A DNA stretch of 64,000 nucleotides, taken from Talaromyces rugulosus. Its lineage: Eukaryota > Ascomycota > Eurotiomycetes > Eurotiales > Trichocomaceae. Shown piece by piece: positions 55,833 to 64,000 of this stretch. Below the pieces are notes generated by a model. It had not been told where the DNA came from, searched no databases, and was given only the letters and a program-made list of their open reading frames with translations. The translations under genes were made by a program, and so were the position numbers. The stretch covers positions 3,596,001 to 3,660,000 of the forward strand of contig NC_049562.1 in assembly GCF_013368755.1 (NCBI RefSeq). The letters are read 5' to 3'. Within the stretch, counting starts at the first letter, position 1, and each line of letters opens with the position of its first letter.

Positions 55833-56501
55833 TGTGATAATTTAGAGGAATTATTTAGGAATAATATCGGTGTAGTAGTGTGTGATCCGCGTCAGATACG
55901 AGCTTCGATTGTTTGTCGTGTCGCTGTCGGCCCTTATACACGAACAAGGCTGAATAAACACAACAAGCTAAGACCACCTGGCCTCAACTGATCAATTAAT
56001 AAACCTTCAGTGTTGTTACACAACTGGTTGAAATTTAAAGACACCAATTAATGTGACACGGGAATATATGATTGCTGACAAATTCGGCGTTGGTGTTTGG
56101 CTGTTGCTTAGGTATCTCGAAAAATGGCGGTGCATTTCCGTGCACCGTGACGTGGCCCCATCAGCGCTGACAACATTTGAACAGGTCTGGACGCATTGTC
56201 TCTGTGAGAAAGTAGACCGATATTTTTGTAGTATAATAATTATTTATTATCGAGAAAGTTGGTCTCAGACCGGATCAGACTACGAACTTCTGACTTTTGA
56301 AATGAGGTAGAAATATAATTCGCGAATCATCAGACTGCATTTTTCATATTCTGACAAAAATGCTTATTATGTTTAAACATAGAGAACCGGTTGCCTCCAG
56401 TTTCCGCACACAAGATATTTGCCCTGGTTGTAAGAATACTGAACGCCTCTCCACTGCCTGGCAAGCTGAGGAATATATGCAAACCAGCCGGGAGCCAGTA
56501 T
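55833..56501. other. Spacer, no gene seen
   Basis: 669 bp hold the promoter of the ferric-reductase-like gene and the PP2A-A 3' flank. AT-rich with no coding content. Confidence 0.5.
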
Positions 56502-58818
56502 CTATGGTGAAGTCTGCATGGCCTCGTCCTGCCCACCCGCAGCAGTTGTAGCAAAATAACGAACATCAACATCATCATCTTCTTGCAATTTCTCGAGCTG
56601 GGGTACTATCCGTTGCTGGATGAGTTCTTGGCCCTGTGGCGAGGGGGTCTTGGTCTCGTCGGATTTTTCAACGTCTTGAAGAGTGCCATCTGCGGGGAGT
56701 CGGCGTAGAGTGTCAATCAATACAGAGTAGGATTTTGCGACATTGAATCTAATGTTTGGAATGTCATCATTGACCAGCCGTTCCAGAATTGGGAGGATAG
56801 AACTGTCAATGATGCTAAGATTAACCACGGGGGCAAGAGTCTTGTAAAAGTCAGCGCACATTCAATTCCTAGTCCACGAGAAGTTATTTCTTACCGAAAT
56901 AGCAAAACACGTCGTCATTCTGTATAAGTAATTTGGGTGTTGGCCCATGGCCATAACCTTGGGAATGATGGACTCATTTGCCCATTCAACACCGAATACC
57001 TCAGTGAGCTTTTTCAGATTCTGTGTTGCTGCCTCACGGATGGAGAACACGGTGTCGCCTAGCCAGCCCATGCAAAGGTTGCTCAATTGTTCGTCGAAAA
57101 ACTGGACTCCAAGTTGACTAGCGAGGAGAGGAATGTATTCGATAATAGCCAGGCGCACACGCCATTGCTTGTCTTCGGCTAGCTGCACAATTGCCGGCAG
57201 CAATGATTGTGAAAGCAGGTCAATTCCAATCACTATCAAGTGCTGTTAGAAAGAGTATGCACTAAGAGGCAAGAAGTACGTACCTTTATTCACAATGTCA
57301 AGCTTTGAGATAATATGGAGGCGGACTTCGGGATGTTCGTCCTTGAGCATCTGAAGGAACATGGGGAGAAGGTGGGCGATAGTCCTTTAAATCAATTAGC
57401 TTTGAAAACTCATTTGGCTCGTTGAATCACAATGGATAGCCGTACTCTTCTTTCCCAAGAATGGGGGCAAGTCCGCTGACTTGAGTGGCCAATGCTCCGC
57501 GAACGTGTTGAGACTGGTCAGAGGCTAGATCTTCAATACTGGTCATGATTTCGTTAAGTAGGGTATCACGGTCGATTAGGGTACAGAAACCTAGAGAATG
57601 TTAGATATAAATTACAAGAGACCCACAAGATGGAGCGTATCGTACCTGGAATCTGCCCTGAAATAGCAGTGCGAACCTCGGCTTCCGTGTCTTTTAATAG
57701 CTTAACAAACGCAGGGACAAGGTCTCGAACGACGACCTCGTCGTCGACAGCTTTTGCAATCTGTAGACCAGGTTAGACGTGTTCTCAGCAAAGAATATGC
57801 AAGGAGTTTTACCTTTTCGAATTTGTCTGCCACCATGTATCTGACTCTCCAGCTCTTATCCTCAAACAAGCTCCGTAACGATGTCAAAAGGACCCCGTGG
57901 CTTGATTGTTGCTCCTTGGGAATTTCCTCCGCAATTGATATAAGAATCTCGACAGTCAGCAGACGGACGCTGTCCTGGTCATCGTTTGTGAGGTATTGGA
58001 ATAGTGGGATAATCTCTTCGATGATCACTGTAGGAGTCATCTCCTTGATGAACCTGGCTAAGTTGTTGGCCGACTGTCTTCGCACCATCGGGGTCTCATC
58101 GTGCACGAGATTACCGAACTGTTGACGAAGACCCTGCTGTACGGCGGCGGAGGCTTTACGATAAGGAGCACAGTACAAGCCAGTGGCCGAGATTTTCGAG
58201 GTAAACCAATCCGCTTTGGAAAGACTTAGAACCATCGGTATGAAATCATCCTCGACCTGCTTTGAAGATAGCTGGTCGCAGATCTTGTTGAGAGACTCGA
58301 CAGCCTAGATTAAACTGTCAGCAAGGGCCAGACTCCCAGAGCCGAGTTTGCAAGAATTACCTTTTCCCGGACCAGAGGCTCCTCTATGGCGGCCAGATTC
58401 TCAAGCGGCGAAAGAAGCACGTGCCCATATTCCGGACCGCCGACGTACTCGACAAAATTGCCCAGCTCCTCGCTTAGGGCTGTCAACACTTCATCTTCAT
58501 CTTCGACGGAGTCTGTTATCGATTTTAGTTAGAAAAATGGCTCTGTATTCTTGTACACGGTCTGCGCGTGTAGCCTGGGACTGACCATCAAGAAAGGGAA
58601 TCAGTTCGTCTCGTGTCCTCTCAGGACCTAAGGCCAAGGCAATCGTTGAAAGTCGGTGAATCGCGTTCAACCGAAGAAGCACATCGTCATGCTAAGCATA
58701 CAAATGTAAGTCACGATGTAACAACAAGATATGCGGTAGGATCACATATTTATACCTTGAGCTCGTCAATGAGGACGGCAATAGGGTAAAGCTCGTCGCT
58801 TTCGGTCGGATTGTCCAT
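56502..58818 (-). CDS. tpd3: Protein phosphatase 2A scaffold subunit A (PR65/Tpd3)
   Basis: This scaffold of HEAT repeats holds the PP2A catalytic C subunit and a variable B subunit, and acts in cell cycle, polarity and nutrient signalling. Nine exons: 58818-58756, 58691-58586, 58512-58361, 58304-57813, 57760-57646, 57590-57446, 57384-57284, 57232-56895 and 56840-56502; total 616 aa, within the family range. HEAT signatures are visible throughout: [20 protein letters not shown] near the N-terminus, [109 protein letters not shown] and [13 protein letters not shown]. The last intron uses acceptor ACAAG at 56841, which restores CFAISTLAPVV. The extended acidic/Gln tail ([12 protein letters not shown]...) is typical of fungi. 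Divergent from PheRS beta across 796 bp. Confidence 0.96.
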
Positions 58819-59614
58819 CGTGGATGTGTTTTGTAAAGTGACGTCCGATTGGGAGTTAGAATCAAAATTGGAACGGCCCTCGCCTGGGGTGTCGACACTG
58901 GGCAGTTGGTGTTGTGATTTCAACCCAGTCGTCGAGCTAACTGAAATAGTTTCAAAAGCGCACGTCGTTCATGGACGCTGCGAAGACTAGGAGTTAGACA
59001 GATAGGCCAATTAAAGACAAAGCCCAGAACAGATGGCGAGCGATGGAGAAGCGTATTCTGGAGATAGGGGGGGAAGAGCGTTGCTGGGGTTGGGTTTCCA
59101 GGGAACACAGGCACGACGGTCAAATGGATAACGTCTGTGGCGGTGGGATCGGGGGCCGGAGGGACACACCTCAAATATTATCGAGCGCAGAAGGCGTGTG
59201 CAACCGACTCTCTCGGGCGCAGGAAAAGGAATCGCACTGATGCTGGGAAGGGTGACGGGCTAGAGAGGTTGGAATACTGCTGTAGAGGGGTCGGACAAAT
59301 GCAGCGAGAGTCGAGCTTGGGAGGCTTTGGCTGCGTGGCGCCTCTGTGGCTGGTGAGGGGCGAAGGCGGTCGCAGCGAGGGGTCCTGTGGCTGGTGCCCG
59401 ACCGCCCTTGGAGGTGACGAGCATAACAATTTATTATTCTTCTTCTTCGTGTCGCCCCGACAAGGTTCTTCTCGCCGGCTCAGAACAGCACCTCTGGACT
59501 GTAGAGAGCAGACAGCTGAGTACAGCCCAATCTCTCCGATCGACTCCGAATCGTCCTTCTGCTAGAACGCGAATCCAATCTCTGACTGAGTCATCCCACT
59601 TTCCGCTGTGAACC
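58819..59614. promoter_or_regulatory. Divergent promoter region (PP2A-A / PheRS beta)
   Basis: 796 bp between divergent start codons. G-rich on the plus strand around 59060-59400 with no coding signal. No specific site claimed. Confidence 0.5.
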
Positions 59615-61875
59615 ATGCCTACCATCGCGGTCGACAAGGCGGCCCTTTTCAAGGAGCTTGGCCGAGAGTATGTCCAAGTCTGGTTATTTTAATAGCGTAT
59701 GCTAATACCCTATTCTTGGTTGTTATAGATATACCACGGAGGAGTTTGACGAGCTATGTTTCGAATTTGGTATGACCCGGCTTCGTCGAAGACTTTGCGA
59801 TTGCACCAGCTGACCACACATCCACATAGGAATTGAACTTGACGAAGACGTAAAACCCCCCTCCACCTGAATTGGTTTGCTTGAGGCATTCACTCACGGC
59901 GCATCCAGACCACCGACCAAGAACGTCCCAACAATGAACCCCCGCAACTCAAAATCGAGATTCCCGCAAACAGGTTTGCCTCGAGTGGTCTTTTACCTCC
60001 ATAGTTCCCATATTAATCGTCGATTAGATACGACCTGCTCTGCTTCGAGGGTATCGCGTTGATGTTGAACATCTTCCTTGGCCGCAGAAAGTTCCCCGAT
60101 TATCGACTAGTCCCTCCACCGAATGGCGAGCTGCAGAAGCTCATTGTGAAAGAAGATGTGAGAAACAGCAGCCTTATCCAATAAATAAAGGGTACCGGGG
60201 CTAATTTTTGGCTTCATTCACAGACGACTAAAATACGACCTTACGTTTCCGGTGCTATTTTGCGAAATATCACTTTCGACAAGGCTCGCTATGAATCTTT
60301 CATCGCCTTGCAAGATAAGCTCCACCAGAATCTCGCCCGCCAGAGGACTCTTGTATCCATTGGTACCCATGACCTCGACACGGTTCAAGGACCGTTCACT
60401 TACGAAGCGCTTCCACCAAAGGACATCCGCTTCGTGCCACTGAATCAGACACGCGAACTGGATGGAGAAGAACTGATGGATTTCTACAATGTAGGATAAT
60501 CCCCGAACATAATTTTGATATATATCAGATCTAACTGTATTTGACATTTATAGAAAGACAAAAACCTGGGGAAATACCTTCACATCATCAGAGATTCTCC
60601 TGTCTACCCGGTGATCTACGACTCGAAGCGGGTCGTGTGCTCCTTGCCCCCCATTATCAATGGAGATCACTCGAAAATCACATTGGATACAAAGAATGTG
60701 TTCATTGAAATTACTGCACTCGACAGGACGAAATTGGAAATCGTCAACAAGATTATGGTAACCATGTTTTCATTGTACACCTCGGAACCTTTCACGTGAG
60801 TGGCCTCTCAGAAAGCTTCAATTGCATAATACCTAACGGGAGCTACTTAGAATTGAGCCTATTCAAATCGTCTCAGAGCACAATGGTGAAACGAGGGTAA
60901 CTCCAGATCTTGCACCGCGGACCACGGAGGCAGAGGTTTCCTACATCAACCAATGTTGCGATTTGAAGTTGTCTTCACAGGAAATTTCTCAGCTGCTGAC
61001 CAAAATGTCATACACTGCTAAGCCATCAGAAAAATCCGACGACCTCATTGAAGTCCAAGTACCACCTACTCGGGCCGATATCCTGCATCAAGCGGATATC
61101 ATGGAGGATGTTGCTATCGCCTACGGATTCAATGAGTTGCCGCGAAGCTTCCCAAGCAAGTCTGGTACCATTGCTCAGCCTTTGCCAATCAATAAGCTCA
61201 CCGACATTGTTCGAATGGAAGCTGCTATGGCTGGATGGTCCGAAGTCATGCCCCTAATTCTTTGCTCTCACGACGAAAACTTTGCCTGGCTGAACCGCAA
61301 AGACGATGGCAACACGGCAGTCAAGCTTGCTAACCCCAAGACATTAGAATTCCAGGTAGTCCGCACTACTTTACTTCCCGGTCTCTTGAAGACTATCAGG
61401 GAAAACAGGAATCACTCTGTGCCGATGAAAATCTTTGAAGTCAGCGATGTGGCCTTCAAAGACGTGTCCCTGGAACGAAAGAGCCGCAACGAGAGGCATT
61501 TTTCGGCTGCCTGGTATGGCAAGACCAGTGGTTTCGAGGTTGTCCATGGGTTGTTGGATCGTGTCATGTCAATGCTGAAGAGCACTTTCGTTACGGGTCT
61601 AGAAAATCCCGCTGCGAGCGACGCCAGTTATTGGATTGAGGAGCTTGATGGTAAGGACCAATCTTAAATTGTTGTTCAACTTTCTTGGAAATATACTAAT
61701 CACGCCTCCAGAACCTACCTATTTCCCTGGTCACGCCGCTTCGGTCCATGTCAAGATTGGTGGCAAGGAGCAAGTCATTGGCTCCTTTGGTATTCTCCAC
61801 CCTACTGTTCTGGAGAACTTCGAACTTAAATACCCTGTCAGCACACTTGAAATCAACATTGAAGCATTCTTGTAA
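59615..61875 (+). CDS. frs1: Cytosolic phenylalanyl-tRNA synthetase beta subunit
   Basis: The beta subunit of the alpha2-beta2 PheRS charges tRNA-Phe and carries the Tyr-editing site. Nine exons: 59615-59667, 59729-59769, 59830-59849 (20 nt), 59909-59973, 60028-60157, 60224-60490, 60554-60795, 60851-61650 and 61712-61875; total 593 aa, nearly the yeast length. Seen in order: [56 protein letters not shown], the B3/B4 editing region ([35 protein letters not shown]), [16 protein letters not shown], the B5 domain ([34 protein letters not shown]) and the C-terminal catalytic-like fold ([52 protein letters not shown]). The many short 5' exons are hand-placed, but all close in frame. Confidence 0.96.
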
Positions 61876-62461
61876 AGGAATGTTGACGATAATGTTATGA
61901 GTGTGAGGCCATTGTTTTCGTGCCAAGTATAGATATTTAAAAAAAGACGGGTTATGAATGAGGAGAAAACAAAAGAAATTTTACACAGTTCGGTTTGGAA
62001 AGCTCGTAGTACATATTGAATTCAATGTTGATACTGAAACTGGGACATTATAGATTTTCACTTTTGCATATGGAACATTTAGCGTAATGTTTGTAGTATC
62101 AACCTTGCCTCGTTTAAAATTATTGTGAAATCCGTACATGTCAATTGGATAATAATGCCTTGGGTAGATGATAAAATAGTTATATCCTTTTGAAAGGAGG
62201 TTGGATTTGCAATTCCATGAGTGTCAACGATTTAATTTTACTTGATAATGGCAAGACATCTAATTTGGACCTTGTAATCCGTCGTTCATGTCATATTTTC
62301 AATTCTTTCTCGTGGGAGGAGGATAGATATTTAGGGGTTAAGAGGTAGTTCGGAAGAGGATAGACATGACACTGCATGCAGCAAAATTTTTTCATGAGAA
62401 ACATGAGTGAATATTCGTAGAAAGACAAGGAAACTTTAAACAGGATGGGATAAAAAATAGA
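61876..62461. other. Convergent spacer between PheRS beta and RPS3
   Basis: 586 bp, AT-rich, holding both 3' UTRs. No gene seen. Confidence 0.55.
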
Positions 62462-63537
62462 TTACTCCTGAGCGTACTCTGCACCAGCACCCTCCTGACC
62501 CTCAGCTTCCTGCTGCTCTGCCAATCGTTGCTGCTCAGCGAGTTGTTGGGCAGCGAGAGCCTTGGCACCATAGTCCTGGCTGACGGGCTGGAGGATAGGT
62601 TGCTCCTCCTTGGGCTCAATGATGGTGACGGAGTCGGGGAGGGTCTTCTGGGGACCAGACTTTCCTTCGGGGTCAGAACCGCGCATGATCTTAACCTTGA
62701 TACCGAGGACACCCTGGCGGAGAAGAACGTGACGGGTAGCGCTGTCAATGAAGTCCTTGGCGGGTTGACCGGAGTGGATCATGAAACCGTCCTGGTAAAT
62801 TCCATGTTAGCTCATTATGCCATAAAATCAACCACGCAGCCAATTTTCAAGCCATCACACAACTCAAGTGTGTCATAATTGTCTCGAAATCGGCCTCGTT
62901 CAGTGGAAAACAAAGGGTGTATGGCAACGTACAGTAAACTTCATCGACTTGGCACGGGCAGCACGGAGCTTGCCAGAGACGACAACCTCGCAACCCTTGG
63001 CACCGCTCTCCATGATGAAACGGAGGACACCATAGCAAGCCCTTCGGACAGCAAGACCGTTCAACAACTTGTAGCGGAGAGACTCGCACTGAGCAACGGC
63101 GGACAGACCGCGGTTCTGGACCTTGGCGGCGTAGAGGGAGACCGAGTTCTCGGGGAACTTGAAGCGCTTCTGGATGAGGGAGGTGAGCTCACGGATGCGG
63201 CGACCCTGTTCACCGAGAACTTCCTGGGTGTGTGTGGCACGGATGACTGGAGAAAGATGGATCGTTAGTTTTCAATTCGTTATCCCGATGCCAAAACTCT
63301 GTTGCTTGGTGAACCCAAGGCATGTCGTTGTGTCGTTCACGACCCCAATCAAATAAACCAAAGAAATGCGTGAAACGTACTGATGTCGGTCACGGTGGGA
63401 GTGACACGGACTTCAACACCGGAGTAACCCTCCTCAGCCAACTCGCGCTGGAAGAACTCGTTCAACTCGGCGTAGAAAACACCGTCAGCGACGAACTTGC
63501 GACGCTTGGAGATAGCTCCCTGGGTAGCAGTAGCCAT
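62462..63537 (-). CDS. rps3: 40S ribosomal protein S3 (uS3)
   Basis: uS3 sits at the mRNA entry channel of the small subunit and contacts mRNA through its KH domain. Three exons (63537-63381, 63246-62933, 62791-62462) give 266 aa, the normal length. The N-terminus [20 protein letters not shown] leads to [20 protein letters not shown], then the type II KH region ([39 protein letters not shown]). The C-terminal uS3 fold follows ([63 protein letters not shown]). The tail is Gln/Glu/Ala-rich. Biased codon use resembles RPS12. The gene is convergent with PheRS beta. Confidence 0.98.
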
Positions 63538-64000
63538 GGTTGCTGATTTCGATTGACGAGGTATCGGCCGGGGAGGATGTGTGGTTGTCGAGGGGACGGT
63601 CGTCGAATGTAGCGAGGCACCGAAGATTGAGAAAGTTGCTAGCCCGTGATGTTATTTTCAGGTTTAGTGGGGGAATTTTGAGATAGGGCTTGGGGCTTGC
63701 CTCGCTTGTTTTCCCGCTTCTCATTGGGCCGTTGGCGTTTGTGCTGTTCCACTCTGCAACTGCTTTAGTCCAAATTAGGTTAGCATACTAAATGGGCCTT
63801 TGAGTTCCTCAACAACCAATCGCATCGTTCTTACTCTGTTTCTATAAAGATTCTCTACAGAGCATTCCAATAATTATTACGAAACTCATAACACTCTCGC
63901 TTTGTTTCAAACTAAATGCTGAATAAAATTACCCGGTCAATGGCTAAGTCTAAGCCTTTATAAAAAAGTTTCCGGTATTTACCACACCCAATACTCCTGA
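63538..64000. promoter_or_regulatory. RPS3 upstream region
   Basis: The last 463 bp lie upstream of the RPS3 start on its coding strand and hold its leader and promoter. The segment near 63800-64000 is AT-rich. No gene start is visible on the plus strand before the window ends. Confidence 0.5.

Noticed and set aside
1..64000. tRNA, rRNA, CRISPR or transposon
   Set aside because: I looked for tRNA box B words (GGTTCGAATCC-like), spaced direct repeats, long terminal or inverted repeats and transposase motifs and found none. The CENP-B-type HTH gene lacks a DDE domain. A tRNAscan, Infernal and repeat search would settle this.

Overview
The window looks like nuclear DNA of a filamentous ascomycete, most likely a Eurotiomycete of the Aspergillus/Penicillium type. 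The evidence is split genes with mostly 46-85 nt GT-AG introns and CTNAC-like branch sites, fungal gene families (Kog1, a Tea1/KelA-type kelch protein, a Hos4-type ankyrin protein, fungal glycogenin, a GT90 CAP10 enzyme), long low-complexity stretches in regulatory proteins, and noncoding DNA rich in microsatellites. There are no operons, CRISPR arrays or recognisable transposons, and I found no tRNA or rRNA gene. The species cannot be named from the sequence alone.

Twenty-one protein genes are supported. From left to right: a partial F-box/ankyrin gene with a frame break (1-1145, minus); the TORC1 subunit Kog1/Raptor (2035-6607, minus); a kelch/coiled-coil polarity protein (9162-13789, plus); an unrecognised low-complexity protein (15841-17985, minus); a parvulin Pin4/Par14 (18700-19267, minus), which shares a 224-bp promoter with an ALKBH6-like dioxygenase (19492-20272, plus); a Dfg10/SRD5A3-like polyprenol reductase (20279-21339, minus), whose stop lies 6 bp from that of the dioxygenase; a Hos4-like ankyrin protein (23228-27013, plus); RPS12 (27477-28085, plus); a Gid4/Vid24 protein (28664-30751, minus); a nucleoside hydrolase (31262-32635, minus), which shares a 258-bp promoter with a PXA-domain protein (32894-36416, plus); a psq/CENP-B-type HTH regulator (37344-39132, minus); 5.5 kb without genes; the GTPase DRG1/Rbg1 (44675-46346, minus); glycogenin (47021-49436, minus); an epoxide-hydrolase-like alpha/beta hydrolase (50378-51973, minus); a GT90 glycosyltransferase (52546-54379, minus); a short ferric-reductase-like membrane protein (54925-55832, minus); the PP2A scaffold subunit A (56502-58818, minus); cytosolic PheRS beta (59615-61875, plus); and RPS3 (62462-63537, minus).

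The genes are mostly housekeeping and do not form one pathway. There are loose themes: nutrient and growth control (Kog1, PP2A-A, Gid4, glycogenin), translation (RPS12, RPS3, PheRS beta, DRG1) and glycosylation supply (polyprenol reductase, GT90). I rebuilt exon structures by hand. Every reconstructed gene closes in frame, and several match the usual family length (DRG1 367 aa, PheRS beta 593 aa, RPS3 266 aa, RPS12 151 aa).

Nothing here is clearly a new biological system. The points most worth a second look are: a 1.5-kb intron in the PXA gene, more than ten times the local norm; complementary (CAA)11 and (TTG)10 tracts at the two ends of that same mRNA; an 8-nt exon and a GC-AG intron in the nucleoside hydrolase; two genes whose upstream ORF ends on an ATGA overlap with the main start; loss of the conserved caspase-like cysteine in Kog1; and a gene-free 5.5-kb tract upstream of the HTH regulator with a recurrent TACGGAGTA word and a perfect 12-bp hairpin.
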